From assembly GCF_001039355.2 (NCBI RefSeq), contig NW_019775809.1, forward strand, positions 141,191 through 205,190: a stretch of DNA of 64,000 nucleotides, read 5' to 3'. Of this stretch, positions 14,301-24,300 are shown in pieces. The first letter of the stretch is position 1; every line of letters starts with the position of its first letter. The notes beneath the pieces are model-generated. The model saw nothing but the letters and a program-made list of their open reading frames with translations, made no database searches and was not told where the DNA came from. This DNA comes from Lingula anatina. Taxonomy: Eukaryota > Brachiopoda > Lingulata > Lingulida > Lingulidae. Made by a program: the position numbers and the translations under genes.

Positions 14301-17300
14301 CTTCTTAGATCTTTCCCAGACTTCGTCGTAACTATCTGTTGAGGCATTGGACGGAATGAACAAGGAAGCTGGAGTCCGTCTGTACGGGTCTTCGTTGTAG
14401 TAGGCCAGTGCCGGAAGACGTCTTGTGTTACTACGTCCTGCGGTGGAATACGCTTCACCCCAAGCGTCATAGAAAGGGGAGTTGTAGGCATATTGATCTG
14501 GACGACCCTGTGTGAAATGATAATTTAAAGAAAATTAGAAACTTAAAAAGAATGGATATACACGTACCAAGTATGACGGACGATACGAGCACCGACTTTT
14601 GGAATTTATTCCATGGAGAGTCCTCATATTTTTATGTTTATTTATTTTTTTTTTTATTAAAAAAATATGGACGTATCAAAATGTGCACTTTGATGAAAAT
14701 AGATTTTCAGGAAATGAAGTAATGGGAGTGTAAAAGATTTTACAACAGGGTCATAATTGAATGTTTTTTACGTTTATCAAAGCTCTGCTACATATGAATG
14801 CAAACTAGTGTAAGGAGTCAAGAAAGACGGCCAGGTGAAAGTTTTACTTCGCTGTTTCTTTATAATTCCTAACTCCTTACATTCTCTCAAATTCCGAAGT
14901 CATCTTTCTCTTTTTTTATAGTTATTTCTGTTTATAAAGTTTTTTCAGTTTATTTATACATGTACACTTGACAATACCATATAGAACAATTTTAAAAGGC
15001 CTCTTCTACATTTGCAAAAGTCACATTATTTCCTCAACCATTTGATACAGTTCTTTTATAACCACACAAACTGCCCAGCCTCCAGCGCTGTGCAAACTAC
15101 TTCAAAATATATATATAAAAAATGCAAAATTGATTGCAATTTTGCGTGCTCTATTTTCCTTCCAAAACACTTTTCGGTTGACTGTCTTGAAAAGAAATGT
15201 CAAAATTATGTAAAGGGTAGATTGGCTGGATTTTCGGGTCATTGTTGGGGATATTGTAAATCGATGACTTGCTTTTTTTAATTTCCATTTATATATCTAA
15301 CCCCCTACGAGTATATCTCGGAGTTATTACATGTATTAATGTAGACAGCGCTATGACAATAGTAAATAGCGATTTTAAAGACCTTCTTTTTATTTGAGTG
15401 GTATAGTTTAGCGATACACTATATATTGGCACACTTTGAGAGACTGACAATTCAATAGTAAAACAATTAGATAAGAATGTCACCTAAACGGAGCCTCTGC
15501 GCTCGACAATTTCAGTGTATTACGAGCACCTATGTCGGGCAAAGGAGTAGACATTGTGGTTCGTTTTGCCACGTTTCGCTTGAAATGCTATTTGGGATGA
15601 ACAAGGGGGAAAAGATTACCTAGGGAAAGTCTACGTTCTACCAGGGCGAGTGATAATTTTTTTACAGATATTCACAGATATGACTCAGTTGAGCCCTAAA
15701 TGACCATCTATCTAGCTAGAGACATATCTGTGAATATCTGTAAAAAATCTATCACTCGCCCTGGTAGAGGGTAGGGAAAGTCGGTCAAGCGGCTCACTTT
15801 GCCCCTCCCCTCTCACAGCGGATCCCCCCACACACCCACTCCAGCCCCCCCCCCCCCCAACCCCCACCCTCCGTCAGAGCTTTCACGGTATTTTCCAAAA
15901 TGAATATGTGGCCCATCATTCCGCTTGTCAAAATGTAAACCCTTATTGTCAGTGGTTTTGAATAAAGCACTCCACACACCTTGACATAAATAGCATATCA
16001 CTCCCTTTCCAAGAAGAGACTAGTAGGCCTCAACACAGGTACGTCTCTACACGTACATAAAAGATTAGTCAACTAGATACACATCTGAACTTAGTCGACT
16101 ATTACTTGAGGCTCAACCAACCAATTCGGCAGACCCGAAGCAGCGGGGCTAGGGGATGGGGTCGAAAGAACGTCCCTTTTGTATGTAAAAGGTTTGCTCT
16201 AAATCGAAATTTGAATTGGGATCTATGTCATTTCATAACTATGTATAAAGGGGTAAAAAGTCCATATTTCAAAAAAAAAAAAAATTAAAACCCCTCTTCG
16301 AGTACAGGCCTACTTATTACTATAGTCTTAACGTGTTTGAGATATCAACAATGAATAAAGACATAATTTTTATCATCATTTTCATAAGTCTATTCAGAGT
16401 ATATTTTTGTTATGATAGTTTTTTTCTGTTTGTGTGTGCTAGTTCTATGTCCTTGTCTTTTACTTTTTTGTCATCAGATGATTTTAGATATTCTGTACTG
16501 CGCATTGAGATTTTTTGGAATGCGCCATGAAATAATCTACTGTTTTTACTATAAATATCTTTTATTATTACTTAAGACTCCTTTTGTCGGTGAGACGAGG
16601 GAATAGGTAAATATACTGAAAGGTGACATTCCCGCTTGACTGAATACAAAGTAAAGGCGAGCTTTCGATTTAAATTCTTTTGAAAACGAGACAGATTACG
16701 CAGGTATAAAAAATGAGGTCATATTGCATTCTATTAGGCTTGCACAATCGTGCACTGTGAAAGGATTAAGATAAAAAAGGACTGATATATGAAGGTGTAG
16801 ACCATGGACAAAATTACGCTATTATGTCCAAGTGTAAACTAAGAGTCGTTCGTAACTAGTTCAAAATGTGCTAATGCGCACCAACTCCACGGAGACTCTC
16901 GCAAAATGCAATCAGATTAACAGACTTACAAGCTTCCTTTTATTTCCAAAGTACTCGTATAATACCAACTTCTCTGTACTCCACTCAACGCCTGGAGGAG
17001 GCGTGTTATTATTCTAACCTGACCCCGGCTTCACACACACACACATACACATATACACACACACATATACACACACACACATACACATACACACATACAT
17101 ATACACACATACACACACATACACATACACATACACANACACACTCACACATACACACACACATACACACACATACACACATAAAACGGCCTTGTAGGGA
17201 TTACCTTCATCGATGGGAAACAAAGCTATTTACTTAGTTTTAAAAAACAGCTTAGATTTAATTCCAATGCCAAACTGCACTTACCCTTGATTCGCGACGT

Positions 17301-17320
17301 GACCCCTTCTTGGAAGGCAT
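73..17320 (-). CDS. SEA/EGF/mucin-like type II membrane protein (3' end beyond window)
   Basis: Large extracellular surface protein. Exons 5'->3' on the minus strand: 17285-17320, 14198-14507, 13854-13883, 12985-13100, 12542-12609, 11977-12143, 10836-11315, 10133-10236, 9351-9418, 8640-8772, 7858-7987, 7353-7466, 6093-6827, 5699-5731, 5220-5425, 4623-4884, 4071-4297, 3784-3910, 3199-3330, 2885-3016, 2480-2500, 2096-2134, 1496-1698, 73-331. All splice with GT-AG and reading phase is continuous through all 24, giving about 1377 codons before the left edge. The start ATG (17320) opens [13 protein letters not shown] single hydrophobic stretch (about residues 92-114, [20 protein letters not shown]) follows basic residues KKGKTKRR, so the N-terminus should be cytoplasmic and the rest outside. 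No signal peptide is seen. SEA, EGF and Thr-rich parts are listed separately. The overall call is firm as a modular surface protein. Its biological role is unknown, and no ortholog name is justified. Confidence 0.8.
491..1413. mobile_element. ~920-bp non-autonomous element with imperfect terminal inverted repeats
   Basis: It lies in the intron between exons 23 and 24 of the mucin-like gene. The left end TAAGGCCTGCAGTCACAA is mirrored at the right end, read on the minus strand, as TAAAGGCCCAGTCACAA. Both then run on to a CGGGGAT. No coding frame is visible. The interior holds a 187-bp tandem repeat. It looks like a DNA-transposon derivative. I cannot assign its superfamily. Confidence 0.6.
977..1350. 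repeat. 187-bp unit repeated twice in tandem
   Basis: Units 977-1163 and 1164-1350 start with GGTCATCGGAGATTGTGTCT and are nearly identical, with a few substitutions. They are GC-richer than the surroundings. The open frames called here on the minus strand exist only because of the repeat. Confidence 0.85.
2716..3343. repeat. 314-bp direct tandem duplication carrying an exon
   Basis: Positions about 2716-3029 and 3030-3343 are almost identical head-to-tail copies, differing at only a handful of bases. Each holds one 132-bp exon of the mucin-like gene plus intron DNA. The very high identity including the intron part points to a recent event. Confidence 0.85.
2885..3910 (-). other. Module continuation with duplicated 44-codon exon
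   Basis: Exon 3784-3910 (phase 0-1) encodes [20 protein letters not shown] and ends LGKLLAG. It pairs with the preceding 1-0 exon. Two near-identical 132-bp exons follow, 3199-3330 and 2885-3016, both phase 1-1, encoding [20 protein letters not shown], an acidic stretch YSEDEDK and the end CYPG. The two exons and their flanking intron DNA are repeated at a 314-bp interval. Because the exon phase is symmetric, the extra copy keeps the frame. Confidence 0.72.
3493..3580. mobile_element. Short hairpin element with CCCAGCAG ends
   Basis: The left end CCCAGCAGACAAACGACA is matched by the inverted right end TGTCGTTTGCCTGCTGGG. The centre also folds, with repeated TCAACGTTAAT-type motifs. At under 90 bp it is a miniature element in an intron of the mucin-like gene. 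A lone similar end (CCCCAGCAGACAAAATCAAC) occurs at 43154, near the TM2-like gene. Confidence 0.65.
4071..5425 (-). other. Unrecognised Cys-containing modules, first array (exons 15-17)
   Basis: Exon 5220-5425 (phase 1-0) encodes [20 protein letters not shown] and more, ending in [12 protein letters not shown]. Exon 4623-4884 (0-1) encodes [20 protein letters not shown], with [14 protein letters not shown] and a GVCLPG end. Exon 4071-4297 (1-0) encodes [19 protein letters not shown], with a Trp and three Cys. There are many N-x-S/T sites, as expected for a glycosylated ectodomain. I do not recognise the fold. The 1-0 / 0-1 exon pairing recurs further along, so the unit appears to be a two-exon module of roughly 115-155 residues. 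Confidence 0.6.
5909..6066. mobile_element. Miniature element with CCAGTGTGACA ends
   Basis: The inverted ends CCAGTGTGACATGAC and TTTTGTCACACTGG enclose about 155 bp with no coding content. It sits in the intron next to the Thr/Pro repeat exon, ending about 25 bp from its donor site at 6092. Inner motifs (taagcttaacccc, cttgaccca) resemble those of the element at 33354-33525. Confidence 0.5.
6093..6827 (-). other. EGF-like domain 2 (calcium-binding type) fused to Thr/Pro tandem-repeat stalk 2
   Basis: A 735-bp exon with phases 1-1. The first ~38 residues form an EGF module with the calcium-binding start EIDEC and Cys segments [21 protein letters not shown]. About 205 residues of Thr/Pro/Gly/Ser-rich sequence follow. 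The last part is a tandem array of an 8-residue unit of type TTPPGTGP (24 bp). Within it a three-unit higher-order pattern alternates GTGP and STKP endings. No Cys occurs in the stalk. Such coding minisatellites commonly vary in length between individuals. The opposite strand is open for 200 codons only because of the repeat. Confidence 0.83.
7353..7466 (-). other. EGF-like domain 1
   Basis: A single 114-bp exon with phases 1-1 encodes one complete EGF module of 38 residues. Its six Cys have spacing C-x4-C-x5-C-x8-C-x1-C-x8-C. Key segments are [34 protein letters not shown]. The symmetric phase is the standard one for shuffled EGF exons. The leading residues EINYC resemble but do not fully match the calcium-binding consensus D-I/V-D-E-C. 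Confidence 0.85.
7858..10236 (-). other. SEA-like domain 2 (diverged, four exons)
   Basis: Exons 10133-10236, 9351-9418, 8640-8772 and 7858-7987. The first ([20 protein letters not shown], then KNFTEDFC) and second ([19 protein letters not shown]) match SEA domain 1 in phase (1-0, 0-2), length (the second exon is 68 nt in both) and pattern. The third starts [19 protein letters not shown], which keeps Gly-Ser at the place of the cleavage loop but has Leu instead of Val. A Thr/Pro linker interrupts it ([15 protein letters not shown]). The fourth exon ([20 protein letters not shown]) gives the last part. The insertion and the hydrophobic fourth exon make folding and cleavage less certain than in domain 1. 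Confidence 0.6.
10836..11315 (-). other. Thr-rich mucin-type stalk 1
   Basis: One 480-bp exon encodes 159 residues, mostly Thr with Pro, Ala and Ser. It has imperfect repeats of [18 protein letters not shown] type, then a more varied end with [20 protein letters not shown]. It has no Cys. Such stretches are usually O-glycosylated extended stalks. The complementary strand carries a long Val/Gly-rich open frame that is only a shadow of this repeat. An (AAT)n microsatellite lies directly in front of the acceptor. Confidence 0.8.
11977..13100 (-). other. SEA domain 1 of the mucin-like protein (three exons)
   Basis: Three exons (12985-13100, 12542-12609, 11977-12143) encode about 115 residues. 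They begin [20 protein letters not shown], typical of the first SEA strand and helix, and continue [11 protein letters not shown], then VAEIYKAS. The motif [12 protein letters not shown] matches the G-S-V autoproteolysis loop of SEA domains, in which the chain breaks between Gly and Ser and the halves stay associated. The exon phases are 1-0, 0-2 and 2-1, and the cleavage motif sits at the start of the third exon. By family knowledge, this placement just outside the membrane would allow shedding of the whole ectodomain. Cleavage itself is inferred. Confidence 0.78.
13129..13353. mobile_element. AGATCGATCTA-family MITE, subfamily A
   Basis: About 225 bp with near-palindromic ends. The left is AGACCCCATTCCCGCAGATT, then TTAGATCGATCTATCC. 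The right is GATCGATCTAAAACTATGGG, then AATGCAGTCT. The middle has the landmarks GCCGGCTTAAATGTC, AAAGCTGTAAGGGGGTAATT and GCTCGGCTGACTGCAATT. Its left end lies about 28 bp upstream of the acceptor of SEA exon 12985-13100. Confidence 0.75.
15637..15770. mobile_element. Foldback element, ~49-bp arms
   Basis: The left arm starts CTACCAGGGCGAGTGATAA and the right arm is its near-exact inverted copy ending ATCACTCGCCCTGGTAG. Both include ACAGATATTCACAGATATG-type sequence. The loop is about 33 bp. It lies in intron 1 of the mucin-like gene, a 2.8-kb intron that otherwise holds only simple and repeat sequence. Confidence 0.7.
17033..17182. repeat. (CA)n-rich microsatellite with TACA interruptions
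   Basis: About 150 bp of alternating CA/TACACA containing one N. The open frames across it in both directions are artefacts. Confidence 0.9.
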
Positions 17321-20300
17321 GGCGACGCTACGGTTTCCTTAAAGTTGTTTTATAGAGTTAAAACCTTGGAATCCCAGGTAATGATGTTAGGGATTACTCC
17401 CTAAGGAACGTTGCTGTTAACCTGTAGCTTTGCCCTGAAATGTTGAAGAAAAAATATATATGTAAAGGGGCCCGAAGGTGGGATCACATTGGGGGGGGGG
17501 GGCAGGGATCATTTTACTGGCTCTTGTATGTAAACTTGCCGAGCTGCCTGGATGGGGATGTTATTCTTGGCCCTGTAACGACTCCACCCTGTCCTCCTTC
17601 GAGCACATTACAACAAAATAGCCATTTCTTCACCTGTAACTCATTGTATAGGATACTGACTTGTAGACTGACCTTAGAACTCAAAGGTGATCGTATGGTG
17701 AGCATAACAAAAGAGAACGTCGCTACTGTTGCCACGCGAGGATCATCTCTGTTTGGATTTTTATTGTATTATACAATAGGAGTAACATTTCTTTTTCACA
17801 CACGCAAAAAAGAAAAAAGTTAAAAGACAGCTTTGTAAGGCATTTGAACATGAAGAAACAGAGGAGATATTTCTGTCAAGTAATAGTGATTTGTCTTTTA
17901 CTGACAATTTTTCGTCTTTGGCCCTACGCAATGAACGCATTTAAGTATGTAATCCAACTTTTCATCGCGTTCTTTATTTTTTTCTCTCAATTTCATTTCT
18001 CAAATTTATTGACATTTCTCATATATGTCTTCATAGTAGAAGATATTCACTAAAGGTAGCACAATAAGCCCAGATAATGATATTCATTGCTTTTTGATAT
18101 TTTTTTCCGTGTTCAGTGTCAACAGCACATTTTTCAGTCATTCTAAAAGCTGTACCTTGTACGATCTCAAATATCGCAAAGGTTGTTTTCTTTTTCTTTT
18201 TACGACGAATACCGACTCAATGTTTACGTCATGACTTATACAAACCACAAAAAAGAGTCCATCTCGGAACTTGAAATTATATTCTGAACCAAAGTGAATA
18301 GTGTTTTTCAAATTCTTCCAATGCGGGCACTAGACTACACGTGGTACCTTATATAACAAAAGATACCTGACGCAGTGAATAATATTAAAGACAGTAGAGA
18401 AATAGGACGTACACTAGTCATAGTAGCTAGTTTTTTCTGTTTGCAAAAATATAAATTATTAAATGAAAACATTAATAGATAAAACAAATTATCTACACGG
18501 TGCTTCAATTAACTTGACTAACAAAAGTCATTGTTAAATTTGGACTAATTACCTACCAACTAAAACTTGGACAAATTTGTCCAAGACCAAAGTCTCAAAT
18601 AAAGTCAAAACCTTGAGATCCTACGACAGTCTAAGAAACCAAATTTAAAGCTGAAGTCACATTTACCTGTGCCAGTCGTGATCATGACACCGATGACAGA
18701 CTGAACAATGATACGACGTGGATAACAGGGGTCATTTTTTCAATAGGCGATCACCTACCTGACTACAGTGACCTGGTTTTTCCCTACCCGGATCTTTGGT
18801 ATCTATAAGTGACCATGTGATTGTGCGCGGTCCTAGCTTATAATTTTCGTTCTTTTGACTGACCCATTGAGTTTCTGCGAAAACCCCAGTGGTGACGGCA
18901 CGGGTCTGATTTAATTATATCCACTAACAGGGTGTGTTCAGTTCCTGGCCGTCGAAAACTCCAGTCGCACCCTAGACGACGACGGTTAAAGTTTGTAACA
19001 CAGCAAGTTAACCTTACACTGGCGGTCCAGGAGGGGGTTAAATGCCCCCCCCCCCCCCTCCTCTTTTCCAAGAAACGTTTCTGCTTGAATAAACCAGTGT
19101 GTTTACTAGTATGTTAATCTATGGCAGAGATGTTTTATTGACCCTCCCGAAATGCTTTGAATTTTTTAACCCTTACTTTTTACAATCATAGCCCCCCCCC
19201 CCCACCAGCTTTTTATAAGCGTCATTGTAACATTAGCCAGGTACCCTACTGCGTCCATTAATGCACATTAAACGCACTCTTAGATGGAAAGAAGAGAACA
19301 AAACGACGCCGAAGGAGAAAATACACTAAAATTTTGTTTGACAAATTATTCAGTCAACATGTGGTAATAACTGTTGACTACATGGTTAGACACCACTATG
19401 AAGAAGTTAAACAATCATCGACCCATGCCTGTAGCCAGCTATTTCAAAGGGGCTTTTTTTAATAAAATGGATCTTTTTACTCCTTCAGTTGACCTAGCTT
19501 GACTAATGACATAAAATGTAGATCACAATTTAATTAAGAACAAAGCATTTCAAATCAAAAGAGGTGTTTTTCACCCCTCTCCTTCACGCACCCCACCTGT
19601 CTCCATCCAAACGACGCATGTCAACTGTCAACTATGTTTAACATGGATAGACGTTCCTGTGCTTGGGGGGATCTCATAATCTCCCCTACTGCCATTCTAT
19701 ACAAGCCCATAATGGCAGAAACAGATCGCATCGAACCCTGAGGTTCGAGGTTCGCTTGGTTAAAGAGACGTTCAGGCGTCTTAACTTAGACACATTTATG
19801 ATCTTTCATCTTACCTGAAGATTATCCGCCGAAAGCTGCAAGTTAATCGACGATCACTTTCGACTTGCGCCACATCATGCGTGAGAACTGGGTGTTGGCA
19901 ACACTTCAACGCAATCTCTTTCAATACAGATCTTTTTTTAACCACAGCGCTCATACAAAAATCGTTACCTGAGCCGAAAACGACCCAGTTGATTTCGGGT
20001 CAATATTTGCATGCGAAAAAGGGTCGAATTAGATCAGCAATGCATTGGCCGTGTGACAATAGCCGAATCAGAAATGCCTTTATTCAAACACGTGAAAAGG
20101 TTTATTATGTCAGTTGTTTATCCGCCTAGTTCTTTTTTGACGGCTGGTTAACATGACCTTGACCCAAACCTTCGGCACGTTCTGTGTAAACTCTCCACCT
20201 TGCAGCTGCAAATCACAGTATTTTTTAGGTTTATATACAAATATTGACTTTGGGTGAGGTCTCTCGGGGATTCATTGACTCGAAGCAGGGATAATACACC

Positions 20301-21202
20301 TTCACGTGACATATCTTCACCGATCGATAAGCGTCACATTCGTAATTATGTAATTGTTATTGTTATTATTATAGGCTACATGAATTATGTTGACTTTTTT
20401 CCAGTACAGTGCATGACCATATAGTTTAGCTCCTGGTAAGTTTTTCGACTTTGATCAGTAGAAGGATTTTTCTAAAACCCAGAAATCACTCAGATGTGGG
20501 CACATTTTCTTTAGCAACAACATACATGAATGAGCAAACAAACTGTCCAAGTTTGGTGAAAATGAGTAAAATATTGCCATTTTCTTCCATACAAGCAAAA
20601 TGGATGGGTTAATTTCCATCTGTGACCTTTAATCATATGGAAAGCACCGACAATGCTTTCCGAAATACAGGTAATTATAAAAGATTATATTTATTTATTT
20701 ATTTGAGTTGAGCTGAGATTTATTTACCTATTCATTGGTTGTTATTTGAGAGAACCCCCCCCCCCCTCAAAAATGCATACAAGATGTAACTTTTATCAGA
20801 GAGCACCTCTGCGTCAGTTCTTACATTTGTGTCTTTGCTGCAGAAAATCAAAACTAACGCTCTGTTGTTATTTGTCATTAATTATTCAGTTTGTCTCTTT
20901 CAAACTTTTAAACACTAATAAACCACACGGTATGGACGATTGTTTGACGCCAATGCTAATCCAAAATTGTTCATTATCGTGGGCTGTTCCACAATCCGGG
21001 TGGGAATCTTAATTCGCATTGTTTGCTGGATCACGCATACGTGGTTTCCTCACAACGCAGCAGTCTCATCTACGGTAGGCGGCACCAGCTGTACTTGTCT
21101 ACACCCGCCGTGTGGCCGGCGGCTGAAAAATATTGAAATAGTAACTTATATATTATATTATACTGATATATTATATATATGTACTGTATGTTTTTGAGTT
21201 TT

Positions 21203-21251
<49 letters not shown>

Positions 21252-21392
21252 ACATATATATACAATTCATTTATTGCCAACAATAATGTTGGAATCGAAA
21301 ATGAAAGTGTCTTAGGGCAGTTTAAGTATGTACCAATAAAAGGGGGACCGGAGAGTTAAATACCTTCACTTTAACCCCATAAATATAACTTA
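17321..21392. other. Intergenic region between the mucin-like gene and SLC22-like gene A
   Basis: About 4 kb upstream of the mucin-like start (minus strand) and downstream of SLC22-like A. It has several homopolymer G/C runs (17490, 19045, 19195, 20757), AT-rich stretches and a (CT)n tract at 21204-21247. I see no supportable gene. The promoter of the mucin-like gene should lie just above 17320, but no clear core element stands out. On the minus strand AATAAA occurs at about 21270-21275, some 120 bp past the SLC22-like A stop, and is a reasonable polyadenylation signal for it. Confidence 0.5.
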
Positions 21393-24300
21393 CTACTTAA
21401 AACTATTGGCGTCTTCCACCGTTTCAGGAAGGTCTTTCTTTGCTGTCTCCGGCAAAGGAATCGTACACATTGAGCCAAATATGGCCGCGGCTCCAAATAT
21501 CACAAGCGGCAGAGTGTCCTTTCCAATACTCTCAACTTTAATTTCTCTCTGAATAAAAAAATTAAAATGATAAAAATATATATTTACATAGAAAAGATTA
21601 AAAAACTGAACAAAATGATTAATGAACAAATTAGATGATCGTAAAAGAATGCTTGTTTGGGCCATCAGTTTTATCATCACTTTCACATTTTTCGCTGGGG
21701 GTGGGGTGTTAATGTCCTATGTACACTTTTGAAAATATATATTTTTAAAAATGATGATACTGATTCCTGTCAAAGGCCATCGCATTTAGCTTTTCACCTT
21801 GTACGCTCAGAAGAGAGAGAGAGAGAGGTCTGGAAAAAGTCTACGCATGGACAAAATTACCATGGTTATTTTGTCCATGGTCTACGCTTTGTAGACTTGG
21901 AAAAATTATGATAAAGCGGATGATCCCTAAGCCACTACGTCAAATTTTACTTACCACAATGACTGGGGCCAAAATGGTTCCAAAACTGGCAGAAACTATA
22001 GCCAGACCCAGACTTAAGTTTCGGACGACAGTAGGAAATATTTCGATACTCCAAATATATACGATATTATAGCCCGCAGCGACACCAAACTTGCCAACCG
22101 TGGAAAGAGCTATCTTGATATAATTAGTAGATTCCAAATCTGCAAAAAATTAATGCAACACATATAACGTTATTGCATATCATCTTCCCTATTAACAAGA
22201 ACTACCGATATAGTTTCAACCAACACCTTTGATTTATTCTTATACAACGTGATGTTTTTAATAATCAAAATAAGAATAAAAATATATATATATATATATT
22301 TATAAACTAAAAGTCTAAATTACAAATGTACAAGATAGCTGCTTCAAAGTTTGCACTGCTAAATTAGGATGTCGATGAAAGATGGTATATCTTTAACCTT
22401 TTTATAGGTTTTGTGATTGTTCGTGCACCAACTTTGAATCTCTCTTACTTACGATATATTATGCACAGGGTGGCCCATAAAAACCGATCTATTTTGCTTT
22501 TCATCTAAATTGGAAATATGGACCTCCCTGTACATTGTTCTTCTACTGTATCTTTCATGTTAGAAATCAATAACCATAGCAGAAATAGCTTAAGACTGCA
22601 TTCCCACAGATTTAAGATCGTATCCCGTGGGATGTCTCACAAGATTGCTATCAGATTAGCCGGCTTAAATGTCTGACCCACCTTCTAAAAGCTGTAAGGG
22701 GGTAATTAGCTGCCGTGCGCGCTCGGCTGACAGCAATTAAGCGTGAACCCCCAGGGAGTTAGGTCGATCTAGATGAATCGATCTAAATCTGTGGGAACCC
22801 AGTCTTAGACATCTCTTACCATTGTCTGCGTATTGGTGCACGAGGAGAGACGAAAGACATGCCAGCCCCCCCACTACCATACACATAATGTATACTTTCT
22901 TCCTTCCAAATCTGTCGATAGTGAAACACAATGCATACGCCGGTAACTCAACTACAGACAGGAGAAGGACGTTGAGGTAGAGATTTCCGGCCATGTTGCC
23001 AGCGTGAAGATTTATCCCATAATACGTCATGTCCAAGACAACACTGTAAATAAAAAGAATATATATACCGAGAAACAGGAGTGACAATGTAGAAATAATC
23101 CTTTTTTTCTTAAAAAGCGTACAGTCTATATGATATTCATCATATCCTGTCGTCAGATCGGTATGGGAGAGATTATTTGTGCACTCGCAAAACGACCACA
23201 AGGGAAGCATTAACAGATCATATGTTAGAATGTCATTTTTTTGTTCTAGCTTATTTGATTATCGACTCTTCGTCTTATTGCCTACGCGTTTCTACTTTCG
23301 GCCAACTCATTTACTGCCCATTTGCCTTACTACCCACTATAATGCAAACTCTTACCACCTCTCCGTCTGTACCTGTTTCTGATTGTCTGACGGCTTGTCA
23401 GTTTTGCCTCTAAAAGCATACCAAAATTGGTGTACCTGGGATTTTTCTTTGGAACGGGATATTTTATTATATCTTTATAATTCTATATTTTTACTTTTAA
23501 ATATACTGGTATTATATATATATATATAATATATTTATATATTATAAAGATATGATAAAATATATATCTTGTAATCGAAACATATCAAATAACCAACGAG
23601 GACATTTTACTTGGAACTAACGAGTGCGCGGAAAAATTTGGGTTGTTATGTTGCTATCCTCAGGCCTACCCAACTACCAGACTCGGCACATAAGGATCCT
23701 GAATTAACCGGTATATCGGACCACACTACCTGTTTTCAAGGTGTGTGTCAGATCGCATTTCGGAGTATCAGTCAGAACACCGACAGGATGAGCCCGCGGT
23801 CGTCCTACAAAAATTGTTCTGGGGTATGATACTCCGAAATGCGATCTGACACACACCTTGAAAAGGGGTAGCGTGGTCCGAAAACCCGGTTAACTCAGGA
23901 TCCTTATGTGGCGAGTCTGGTAGTTTGGTAGGCCTGTATCCTGGAAAGAAAAGGAGCCGGTTGAAGCATGGTCGAAGCAAAATTTAAGTGCCAGATGACC
24001 CACGGCACCCCTCACCCACCACCCACCACCCCGCCCACCCCCTTGTTTCTGCCATTACCTACATACCAATTGATGTAGATAAGCAGCATTTTGACCACCA
24101 GTTTGGGAGCACGCAGTAAAGCTCGGGCACTTGAAGTTGCAGGTTCGTTGACCTCTACCTTTTCTATGAGGTTCCGGGGAAAGACAAACCCGTTCATCCT
24201 TGCGGCGCGTCTTAAAATTACTTCTGCCTCTGCATGGCGCCCTTTGGTCAGTAACCACCTTGGAGACTCAGGAAGCAGGCTGCAAAATACATGTAATTTA

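Larger units (their letters stand above)
14508..17284. other. Intron 1 of the mucin-like gene: repeats only
   Basis: It contains the foldback element at 15637, a C-rich tract near 15845, a partial AGATCGATCTA-family variant at about 16850-17015 (ending CCTGGAGGAGGCGTGTTA) and a (CA)n tract from 17033. I see no convincing exon. Confidence 0.5.

Noticed and set aside
19730-19775. tRNA-like B-box text (GGTTCGAGGTTCGC)
   Set aside because: No matching A-box or cloverleaf could be drawn around it.
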